Source of the DNA: CAYMAZ01 sp964428185
Lineage (GTDB): Bacteria; Bacteroidota; Bacteroidia; Bacteroidales; DTU049
Reading direction: 5' to 3'
Assembly: GCA_964428185.1 (NCBI GenBank)
Contig: CAYRXH010000053.1
Coordinates: 1-16,599 of the forward strand
Length of the DNA stretch: 16,599 nucleotides
The position numbers and the translations under genes are program-made. The notes below the pieces were generated by a model. That model did not search any database and was not told where the DNA came from. It saw only the letters and a program-made list of their open reading frames with translations. This document shows positions 6,849-14,126 of this stretch, one piece after another (position 1 is the first letter of the stretch; each line of letters begins with the position of its first letter).

Positions 6849-9011
6849 TTACTGTGGATTTACAGGTTGCTTTATAGTATCAACATTTTTGCCATCCGGA
6901 TTATCAGTGCCACCATCAGGATTATCCTCATTGATAATCTCAATTTTTACAGGTCCCACTTCAGTGTTTCCACCCGTTTTGGGCACATAATCAGTTCTGA
7001 GAATCTGGAATGTGGTTCGACGGTTCAGCTGATGCGCAGCTTCTTTCTCATTATTGGATGAAAGGCCGTCAATATATTCTTTTGTGAGCACTGTTCCTTT
7101 AACAAAGGTGAAGGTTTTGTTGTTATAGGTAATAGTGATATCTTTTTCCAGCACACGGGGTACCCTTTCACCATACCCCTTGGCAACCAGACGATCAGGA
7201 GCAATATCCATTTCAATCAGATAATCAACAACAGACTGGGCACGACGTTGGGACAGAGTATCATTGGTCATAGCAATGGGACGAATATCAGTATGTGATC
7301 CCAATTCAATCACAATATTTGGGTTTTCAGTCATAATCTGTATCAGACCATTGAGAGAATCAAAATATTCAGGCTTAAGATCCCATTTTGCAAGATCGTA
7401 CCTTATTTCAGGAAGAACAATAGGTTTCTTTGGAATGGGTACAAGATAAAAATCTCTGGTCAGGTCTGTACTTTTATTGAGTCCAACAGTTGTTTCACGA
7501 CCTTTTTCCATAAAATAGTCAGGCTTTGTTACTTCAAGGACATAGGATGTATTTTCCAGAATTTGTGCTTCGTTAAATTTATAGAACCCTTTTTCATCAG
7601 TTGTGTCAACATAAATATTTCCGTCAGAGCCCATACACTGGACAATAGCTTGGGGTATTACGGCTTTGATACTGTCATCATACACAATCCCTGACAGAGT
7701 AAAGAGGATTGGAGGAAGTTTAAAAATCCAGATATCATCACCACCACGTCCACCCTTACGGTTGGAAGTAAAGAACCCCATTTCCTTGGCATTGGCCTCC
7801 TTGAGCATTTTATCATCAATATTAAAGACAATATGAAAATCATCAAAAGAAGAATTGATGGGAGACATCATGTTTTGAGGTGTAATCCATTCGCCGTTGA
7901 CTTTTTCTGTTTTAAAAATATCAAGTCCGCCCATACCCGGAAGATAATCAGAAGAATAAAACAGAGTGTTGTCATTTTTAAGTGTAGGATACAATTCATT
8001 GCCTGGAGTATTAATGTTTGGCCCAAGATTGACCGGATTTTCAAATGGCCGGTTTTTCTTTTGTCTCTGAATCATCCAGATATCCTTTCCTCCGTATCCG
8101 CCTGGCATATCAGAAGCAAAAAACAGGGTAAGCTCATCAGATGTCAGTGCAGGATGTCCGACTGTGAAACTGTCAGTTCCGATGGGAATTAACATAACAT
8201 CAGCCCATTCTTTTCCCCTTTTTGTTGCAGTAAATATCTGACAACCCTTACGTTTTTTCTTTTCAACTTCGCAGCGTGTGAAATAAATGGTATTGAATTT
8301 TTCATTAAAAGTGACTGCACCTTCGTTGAATTCTGAGTTCACAGCACCTGTTTCATCAAGCGGCAGAGGATTTCCCCAGTTTCCTTTTCTGTCTAGTTCA
8401 ACAATAAATACATCAGTAAAGGGTTGACCTGTCCATGCATCATAGTCATTTCCGCTAACTTCATCGCGGGAAGTGGTAAATACCAAACTTCTGTATTTTC
8501 TGTCTGCATAGGCCGGGGCGAAATCATTGGCTCTGTTGTTGAGTTTTTTGTTGTTCTCGATTTCGTATCTTGTGGGATTATCCCGCCACTGAATAGCAAG
8601 TGTGCAGGATTCTATGCCAATATCCGCTCGGGGATCTTCGGGGGCTTTCTTTTTGTATTCTGTATACTGAATGACGGCATCTTCATACTTTTCATTCACT
8701 TTCAGTGCATCAGCATAGTATAAATTTACAAGAGGATCAGGATAATTGGCAACTGAAACTCTCTTAAATGTTGATTCTGCATTTTTTGTATCACCAATCA
8801 TCCGATAGCAGATACCTATGTTGAATAAAATACGCGCACGTTCCATTTTGTTGCCCTGAACCTTGGAGTATGCTTTTTTATAAATCGGGATAGCATCATA
8901 ATACTGTTCGTTGCGGAATTTTTTATCAGCTTCTTCAGTAAAATTTCTTTGGGCAAAGCCTCCATAGGCTGCTACCAATGCCACTATCAGTGTGAATATT
9001 AATTTTTTCAT
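6849..9011 (-). CDS. TPR / PD40 propeller / regulatory-like / OmpA multidomain protein, PorE-like
   Basis: 720-aa periplasmic envelope protein. Signal peptide 1-20 (cut after GGFA, no lipobox). Residues about 24-125 are TPR-like. Residues about 160-430 contain PD40/WD40-like blades, e.g. YPTLKNDNTLFYSSD (341-355), GMGGLDIF (359-366) and GRGGDDIWIF (421-430). Residues about 436-525 form a carboxypeptidase-regulatory-like beta domain (LSGIVYD...TDEKGFYKFN). Residues about 535-672 are an OmpA_C peptidoglycan-binding domain: SHTD at 572-575, SQRRAQSV at 587-594, GYGE at 612-615 and NRRTTFQIL at 663-671, with an insert of about 45 residues before NRR that I recall from Bacteroidetes PorE-type proteins. 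This domain order is that of PorE (P. gingivalis PG1058), which ties the T9SS to peptidoglycan. Paralogues with this order are numerous and no PorP/SprF-like gene is adjacent, so a T9SS role is plausible but not proven. A Pro/Asp/Gly-rich tail (690-720) ends the protein. Confidence 0.85.
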   Translation of the reverse strand: MKKLIFTLIVALVAAYGGFAQRNFTEEADKKFRNEQYYDAIPIYKKAYSKVQGNKMERARILFNIGICYRMIGDTKNAESTFKRVSVANYPDPLVNLYYADALKVNEKYEDAVIQYTEYKKKAPEDPRADIGIESCTLAIQWRDNPTRYEIENNKKLNNRANDFAPAYADRKYRSLVFTTSRDEVSGNDYDAWTGQPFTDVFIVELDRKGNWGNPLPLDETGAVNSEFNEGAVTFNEKFNTIYFTRCEVEKKKRKGCQIFTATKRGKEWADVMLIPIGTDSFTVGHPALTSDELTLFFASDMPGGYGGKDIWMIQRQKKNRPFENPVNLGPNINTPGNELYPTLKNDNTLFYSSDYLPGMGGLDIFKTEKVNGEWITPQNMMSPINSSFDDFHIVFNIDDKMLKEANAKEMGFFTSNRKGGRGGDDIWIFKLPPILFTLSGIVYDDSIKAVIPQAIVQCMGSDGNIYVDTTDEKGFYKFNEAQILENTSYVLEVTKPDYFMEKGRETTVGLNKSTDLTRDFYLVPIPKKPIVLPEIRYDLAKWDLKPEYFDSLNGLIQIMTENPNIVIELGSHTDIRPIAMTNDTLSQRRAQSVVDYLIEMDIAPDRLVAKGYGERVPRVLEKDITITYNNKTFTFVKGTVLTKEYIDGLSSNNEKEAAHQLNRRTTFQILRTDYVPKTGGNTEVGPVKIEIINEDNPDGGTDNPDGKNVDTIKQPVNPQ

Positions 9012-9154
9012 AAACCCCAGAACCTATTTAAAATGATTTCTTAAGAGATTGCTAAATTAAAAAAATTATTTATACCAACAATAATTCACGAGATTTTTAT
9101 TTTAACGGTGTTTTTTTTCGGATTTTTTACGATAAAGTTACAATAAAAACCAAT

Positions 9155-9162
9155 TATTTTTG
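9155..9162 (+). promoter_or_regulatory. Putative -7 promoter element for the EamA transporter gene
   Basis: TATTTTTG fits TAnnTTTG exactly and lies 23 nt before the ATG at 9186, in the 174-nt divergent spacer shared with the PorE-like gene. No clear -33 element. The rest of the spacer is very AT-rich with T-runs, and I see no palindromic operator in it. Confidence 0.35.
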
Positions 9163-9185
9163 CATGTCATTGAAATCAAAAACCA

Positions 9186-10103
9186 ATGAACCTTAAATCC
9201 GGACCCGGACAGGGTCTTATCCAGCTAAAACTCCATTTTATAGTAATAATTCTTGGATTCTCAGCGATACTGGGAAAACTTATAAGCATTGATGCTGTTG
9301 GTCTGGTGCTATTCAGAACCCTCATCGCAATCATTTCAATGATTCTTTTTTCAGCATTTATTAGAAAATCTTCGATGTATAACCGCAGTGCTCTGATCGC
9401 CGGATCATGGATCGGATTCCTTCTTGCTGCACACTGGATTACTTTTTTTCATGCCATTAAAGTGTCAAATGTTTCCGTAACACTTGGTTGTCTTGGAACT
9501 TCCACTTTATTTGCTGCATTGCTTGAGCCTCTTACTGACAGAAAAAAAATCAGTCCTGCAGAAGTTTTTGCAGGAATTGTTATCATTGCCGGTATTTATA
9601 TGATTTTCAGGTTCGAATTCAGATATGTGGAAGGAATCATTTTTTCAGTTATTTCATCTTTTCTGGCCGCATCATTCAGTGTATTCAACAAACACCTTGC
9701 AAAGAAACATGATTTCAGAGCAGTAGCACTTAGCGAACTCTCTGTGGCCTGCGCAGCAACATGTATTTTTGCCATGGTTTTTATTGGTTCACCAGTACAA
9801 TACTGGATAATGATGAATTCAAATGATATTTGGTGGCTTCTTCTGCTTGGAAGCATAGGAACCGCATATGCATACACTGCCACCATTTCGGTCATAGAAA
9901 AACTCAATGCTTATGCAGTTATTCTTGCAATCAATCTTGAACCGGTTTATGGCATATTACTGGCACGATGGATTTTTGGAGAAACAGAACACATGACAGG
10001 TGGTTTTTATGCAGGTGCCGGGATCATTCTTCTCACTGTGCTATTGTATTCTTTCAGAAGCAGATTACTGTTACTCTTTCAGCAACATTATTTCACCAGA
10101 TAA
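9186..10103 (+). CDS. EamA/DMT-superfamily membrane permease
   Basis: 305-aa inner-membrane protein made of two tandem EamA repeats (about 13-142 and 148-293), with about ten hydrophobic segments, as expected for drug/metabolite transporters. Visible family features are LVLFRTLIA in the first repeat, HWITFFHAIKVSNVS after the third segment, and LNAYAVILAINLEPVYGILL in the second repeat, where the conserved Glu-Pro pair lies. Substrate cannot be inferred; members export amino acids, sugars or metabolites. The gene is alone on its strand between two large minus-strand envelope genes. Its last 16 nt overlap the end of the PorW/SprE-like gene tail to tail, and no terminator follows it. The start at 9186 gives a short charged N-terminus before the first segment; no Shine-Dalgarno is seen. 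Confidence 0.88.
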   Translation: MNLKSGPGQGLIQLKLHFIVIILGFSAILGKLISIDAVGLVLFRTLIAIISMILFSAFIRKSSMYNRSALIAGSWIGFLLAAHWITFFHAIKVSNVSVTLGCLGTSTLFAALLEPLTDRKKISPAEVFAGIVIIAGIYMIFRFEFRYVEGIIFSVISSFLAASFSVFNKHLAKKHDFRAVALSELSVACAATCIFAMVFIGSPVQYWIMMNSNDIWWLLLLGSIGTAYAYTATISVIEKLNAYAVILAINLEPVYGILLARWIFGETEHMTGGFYAGAGIILLTVLLYSFRSRLLLLFQQHYFTR

Positions 10104-12706
10104 TACTTTCTGAAAAAGTCAAGATAGGCCTCTTCGTCTTTGTCTTTATAGAACACAGGATAATTATCAGTGGAAATTACAAAATAGACAGGGTTGTTAG
10201 CTTCAATACCGTTCATTATATCATCGCTTGAAGCAAAAATTTTGTAATAACTCTCTGCATCTTCCTGATTGCTGAATCTGCTAACTGTGAGGACATGCCG
10301 TTTATCACTCAGAAACAAACTACTCACAGTTAAGTTTTTGGTAATGAAATACTGAGTGTTGTGATCAGATAAAAGTGACTTCACAGCATTCATATCAGCA
10401 GTTTTCACATCCATAATTAGAACAAACAAATGAAAACTTTCAGGTGTCGGCTTATATAACGGAGCAGAGGGTTCCTCTTTGCTATCGTCTGAAAAACCGG
10501 CAGTAGTATCTCCTGAACTGGATTTTTGATAATATTGATAAATATTTTCAGCAAGAGGTTTAATATCACTATTGGGATAAGTGGTGATGATGTGCTGCAG
10601 CTGAACAAGCATTGAGTCAATTCCTTCTGTTTTAGCCAGACTCAGGGCTTTCAGATATTCAAACTTGGGAATGTGAACAGGATCATTATATTTGCTGATT
10701 GCTGAGTCAGAATAAAAAATAACAGACTGATATTGTCCGTCCTGATACATCTGCCATGTTTTCTTATAGTAATACTTCACTTCATTGGCCTGCTCAATAA
10801 TTTTCTTGTAATAATCAGGGTCAATGATGATTTTGGCAAAATTACTGTCAGGAAATTTCTGAAGAATGAGATTCTTATATTTTTCAGCAGCAGAATTATT
10901 GTTGAGTTTTCCATAGATCACATAGAGGTTATAATATGCCTGTAATTCAAACTCACAAAGAGGAAATCGCTCAAGAAGGGTTTCAAACATTTGGGCAGCC
11001 GGAATAAAATCTTTCAGTTCGTCCTTATAAATTGTTCCGGCTTTATAATATGCGACTTTGATTTTCTCGTTAGATTTTGCAATTTTTTCAGGAGTATCGG
11101 GAATATCCTTGAGGTAATAGGCTCTGTCCTTTGGATTTTTTGCTTTAGCAACAGAATCATTCATCAAGGTATCATTTGGGTTTTCCAGATCGCCGAACTC
11201 GGAAAACACAGACACTTCCTTGTCAGTTAATCTCCAAAGGTCTTCCAGTTTTCTCTCACCCCACATGCGCATGAATTCATTTTTACCATAATTCAGAGCC
11301 GATGGATTGTAAAAATACCAAGAACTCCCCGGAGCCTGTGCAATTTGCTGATTTGGATCATTCTGCTGCATGGCGGCTTGTTGTCTCTCGCGTTCCTTTT
11401 GTTTTTTATGTTCTTCCTGCTCTATCAGATCAGCAATAATCTTGTCAATAACTGCCAGTCTGTCTTTTTCGTTCATATTGGCAAGTTTCTGCAAACTATC
11501 TTCCAACTCAATAGTATAAAGATTATCAATGAGTCCTGTTAATATTTTTGCCTTTTCTTCAATAGCAGGATAATTTTCATGTTTTTTTGGCATAAAAGCC
11601 AGTGTGGAATCATAAAACACTTTTGAGTCCTGATATTTCTTCATATCAAAATGAAGTGTAGCGAGCTTATAATAGCTCAGCCCCTTTTGCAAATCATTGT
11701 TTACACTACTGCTTACAGAAAGCTTAAGGTATTCAACTCCTTTTTCAGTATTGCCTTTTTTGAGTTCAATATTTGCAAGTGCATAATAAATCTCATCAAA
11801 ATAATCTTTGTTTTTGGAATCTTTCAGCATTTTGAAGAGCTCATTAATGATGGCATTTCCTCCACCCATTCCTGCATCATAACATTCGGCTGAAAATATT
11901 TTTGCATGAAATGCAATGTCATATTGAGGGTTCATTTTTAAGCATGCCTGATAAAATTCAAGGGCTTTTTCATTTCGTCCCAGCTTTTGATTGACCTGAG
12001 CAGCCACAAAAGTGATTCTTATTTTTTTTGATCTGGGCTGATTCATCGCAAGAGCCTTTTCCAGATTAACAGCTGCTTCTTCAAGATTCCCTGTACGAAT
12101 AAGATATTGAGATTTAATAATATAAAAATTCTTTTCAACCCATTTTGTAGTTTCTCCCTTTTCGATATGAGGCTCAACCATACCAAATAAAGCATCACAC
12201 TTGGAAAGTTTTCCGGCATACATATTTGACTTCGCCATCCAAAGGATCGCATCAAAACGAATGGGGTTTTTTGTAAATCTCTTAGACACAAAATCAAACA
12301 TCTCATTGGCTCCGATATAATCTCTCTTGAAAAACCTTGCCTTTCCGATAAGCATATAGGCATCATCCACCCAGTGATTGTATTCATTGCCTCCAAAATT
12401 CATGGAGTGCTTTAAGATCAGTTTGGATCCCTTTTCAGAAGCTCTGTCCATCATTGGAATAACAGAATTTGCCTCATTCTCTCCGGCATATTGGAATAAC
12501 TCCAGAATTCCGGTGTAATCATCTCTGTGATTCTGTTGAAGTTGCAGTTGTCCCTGCCTCAATGCTTCACGGCCATTATAATAAATATTGTAACGGCTGA
12601 CCATATTGTGATATGACCGCCTCATTGCAGTATTCTTGGTCGGTGCACAGGACCAGACCATCAGAAGTCCCAGAATCAAATATCCAACAAGGTGACGTTT
12701 GCCCAT
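10088..12706 (-). CDS. porW: TPR lipoprotein of the PorW/SprE family (type IX secretion / gliding)
   Basis: 872 aa. PorW (Porphyromonas) and SprE (Flavobacterium) are outer-membrane-associated lipoproteins needed for T9SS function; in gliding species SprE is also needed for motility. Signal peptide with lipobox VWSC (lipid-bearing Cys20), followed by APTKNT and a YHNMVSRYNIYYNGREA block (32-48), the typical start of the family. TPR-type helices fill about 110-400. A charged, Gln-rich linker follows (429-455: KKQKERERQQ). Then comes the family hallmark WYFYNPSALNYGKNEF (463-478) with WGERKLEDLWR (482-492). More TPR-like helices occupy about 560-740, then a low-complexity Ser/Asp segment. A SPOR-like C-terminal domain ends in YPVFYKDKDEEAYLDFFRK. 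The length matches SprE-type rather than the shorter P. gingivalis protein. Another T9SS-type gene (PorE-like) lies 1.1 kb away on the same strand. The motility role cannot be judged here. Confidence 0.87.
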   Translation of the reverse strand: MGKRHLVGYLILGLLMVWSCAPTKNTAMRRSYHNMVSRYNIYYNGREALRQGQLQLQQNHRDDYTGILELFQYAGENEANSVIPMMDRASEKGSKLILKHSMNFGGNEYNHWVDDAYMLIGKARFFKRDYIGANEMFDFVSKRFTKNPIRFDAILWMAKSNMYAGKLSKCDALFGMVEPHIEKGETTKWVEKNFYIIKSQYLIRTGNLEEAAVNLEKALAMNQPRSKKIRITFVAAQVNQKLGRNEKALEFYQACLKMNPQYDIAFHAKIFSAECYDAGMGGGNAIINELFKMLKDSKNKDYFDEIYYALANIELKKGNTEKGVEYLKLSVSSSVNNDLQKGLSYYKLATLHFDMKKYQDSKVFYDSTLAFMPKKHENYPAIEEKAKILTGLIDNLYTIELEDSLQKLANMNEKDRLAVIDKIIADLIEQEEHKKQKERERQQAAMQQNDPNQQIAQAPGSSWYFYNPSALNYGKNEFMRMWGERKLEDLWRLTDKEVSVFSEFGDLENPNDTLMNDSVAKAKNPKDRAYYLKDIPDTPEKIAKSNEKIKVAYYKAGTIYKDELKDFIPAAQMFETLLERFPLCEFELQAYYNLYVIYGKLNNNSAAEKYKNLILQKFPDSNFAKIIIDPDYYKKIIEQANEVKYYYKKTWQMYQDGQYQSVIFYSDSAISKYNDPVHIPKFEYLKALSLAKTEGIDSMLVQLQHIITTYPNSDIKPLAENIYQYYQKSSSGDTTAGFSDDSKEEPSAPLYKPTPESFHLFVLIMDVKTADMNAVKSLLSDHNTQYFITKNLTVSSLFLSDKRHVLTVSRFSNQEDAESYYKIFASSDDIMNGIEANNPVYFVISTDNYPVFYKDKDEEAYLDFFRKYYLVK

Positions 12707-12723
12707 ACGTATAAAAAAACATC

Positions 12724-12731
12724 CAAAATTA
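12724..12731 (-). promoter_or_regulatory. Putative -7 promoter element for the PorW/SprE-like gene
   Basis: The minus strand reads TAATTTTG, an exact TAnnTTTG match, 17 nt before the ATG at 12706, implying a very short leader. A good -33 box is not visible. It would separate this gene from the cytochrome bd operon upstream, for which no terminator is seen. Confidence 0.33.
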
Positions 12732-12818
12732 AAGATTTTTTCAATAACTCTGGAAACGGAATTTTAGTATGTAAAACCGCAAAAGTTATCAATATGAATG
12801 AAAAGACAAAATTCAGTT

Positions 12819-12950
12819 CTACTGATTATTCTGCTTTTCGGATTCCACCCTCTTTTCATAACGGGCAGAGAATATCCTGACAACATGGTATGTGAAAAAT
12901 ATTAATACCGGCCAGGATAAAAGCCATACTATCTGAATCAGTTTTTCCAT
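12819..12950 (-). CDS. Small single-pass membrane protein after cydB, CydX-like candidate
   Basis: A 43-codon frame, ATG at 12950-12948 and TAG at 12821-12819. It begins MEKLIQIVWLLSWPVLIFF, giving one hydrophobic helix at about 4-24 rich in Trp, Leu and Ile, followed by a basic tail (VVRIFSARYEKRVE) that should stay in the cytoplasm. It starts 37 nt after the cydB stop on the same strand. Known cytochrome bd oxidases often have a third subunit of 30-50 aa with one helix (CydX, CydS, CydY) encoded right after cydB. Position, size and topology fit such a role, but I recognise no specific sequence match to CydX. No clear Shine-Dalgarno precedes it. A chance frame is possible, although a hydrophobic helix plus charged tail at this place is unlikely by chance. 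Confidence 0.6.
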   Translation of the reverse strand: MEKLIQIVWLLSWPVLIFFTYHVVRIFSARYEKRVESEKQNNQ

Positions 12951-12987
12951 TATATGTATTTATTTATTTGAAACCTATTACAATTAA

Positions 12988-14124
12988 CTAGTACAAATGT
13001 TCTTCTTCGTCCATTTCAGCCCTGTCAATTTTTTTTCTGTCAAGTGCCTTCCATACATACCAGATATAGGCAAACACAAAGGGGACAAAAAGAGACACAT
13101 ATCCCATGACGGTTAGTGTATACTTGCTTGAGCTGCTGTTATAGATTGTTAGTGAAGACTGCATATCTGAAACTGATGGATAAAATGCTGTATTATTATA
13201 TCCTGCAACCAGGAACAACATCACAACCACAAGAACAACTCCGGTTCCTGACCACCAGATGCCCTTTTGGGGCTTTGAACTGCACAAAATATTTCTGATT
13301 ATACCCCAGAGTGTCATCAAAACACCCACGACAAAAATAACAGCCACTAAGGGCATTTCAACAAAGTTGTTGAAATATTTGTATTGTTCAATAAAAATTT
13401 TGCCCGAAACAGGATCTAAAGCATATCCTACACTAAGCAGTGTCCATACAAGAAAAATGAGAAAGAAAACCACAAAAGGCACTGCATTAATTAACAAATG
13501 CTTGCGTGATCTTTTCAGGATAGAATCATCCTGAATATTATTCATAAAATACAGAATACCCAAACTTCGGGACAGAAAAAAGATTGCCACTCCCAGACTG
13601 AGGTTTCTCAGACAGAAAAAAGCTTCAATACCCCTGAGGGAGCTATCCCATCTTACTGAATTTAGTTGAGTGAGATGAAACCCGCTGCCTGTAAAAAAAG
13701 TTGCAACAGCTACTCCAAGGGCAATAGTCCCAACAAGTCCGTTGAGAAACAGAAACACCTCAAAGGTTTTATTCCCTAAAAAATTGCCTGGTTTCGTTCT
13801 GTACTCATAAGAAACAGCCTGAATGATAAAACTGAACAGAATAATTATCCATAACCAATATGCCCCGCCAAAACTTGAGGCATAAAACAGAGGAAAAGAT
13901 GCAAAAAATGCGCCTCCAAAAGTAACAAGAGTTGTAAATGTGAACTCCCATTTTCTTCCCAGTGAATTCACAAGCATGGTTCTTTCTGTTTCATCTTTTG
14001 CAATGGTATATATAAGAGTCTGGCCTCCCTGAACAAAAAGAAGAAACACGAGCAATCCGGCAAGAAGTGAAACCACAAGCCACCAATAATGCTGTAAAAA
14101 TTCTAATGAAAATGCTTCAAACAT
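12988..14124 (-). CDS. cydB: Cytochrome bd ubiquinol oxidase subunit II
   Basis: 378-aa integral membrane subunit that pairs with CydA in the inner membrane, where the complex oxidises quinol and reduces O2 to water. About nine hydrophobic helices are visible. Family regions include NSLGRKWEFTFTTLVTFGGA (53-72) and FPLFYASSFGGAYWLW (77-92), in the form I know from Bacteroides CydB. The first-helix motif TDGFDMG of E. coli CydB is replaced by FVQGGQ (30-35), and the HWD motif is replaced by KWE (Glu60), so acidic residues thought to line the proton path are changed. The start is 2 nt after the cydA stop with a strong Shine-Dalgarno inside the end of cydA, indicating coupled, roughly equal synthesis. 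A 43-codon membrane ORF follows after 37 nt. Confidence 0.95.
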   Translation of the reverse strand: MFEAFSLEFLQHYWWLVVSLLAGLLVFLLFVQGGQTLIYTIAKDETERTMLVNSLGRKWEFTFTTLVTFGGAFFASFPLFYASSFGGAYWLWIIILFSFIIQAVSYEYRTKPGNFLGNKTFEVFLFLNGLVGTIALGVAVATFFTGSGFHLTQLNSVRWDSSLRGIEAFFCLRNLSLGVAIFFLSRSLGILYFMNNIQDDSILKRSRKHLLINAVPFVVFFLIFLVWTLLSVGYALDPVSGKIFIEQYKYFNNFVEMPLVAVIFVVGVLMTLWGIIRNILCSSKPQKGIWWSGTGVVLVVVMLFLVAGYNNTAFYPSVSDMQSSLTIYNSSSSKYTLTVMGYVSLFVPFVFAYIWYVWKALDRKKIDRAEMDEEEHLY

Positions 14125-14126
14125 AA

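Noticed and set aside
7833..8192. Plus-strand 119-codon open frame opposite the OmpA-family gene
   Set aside because: Antisense to the PD40 repeat region, which has clear domain motifs; the composition looks like a reading shadow.
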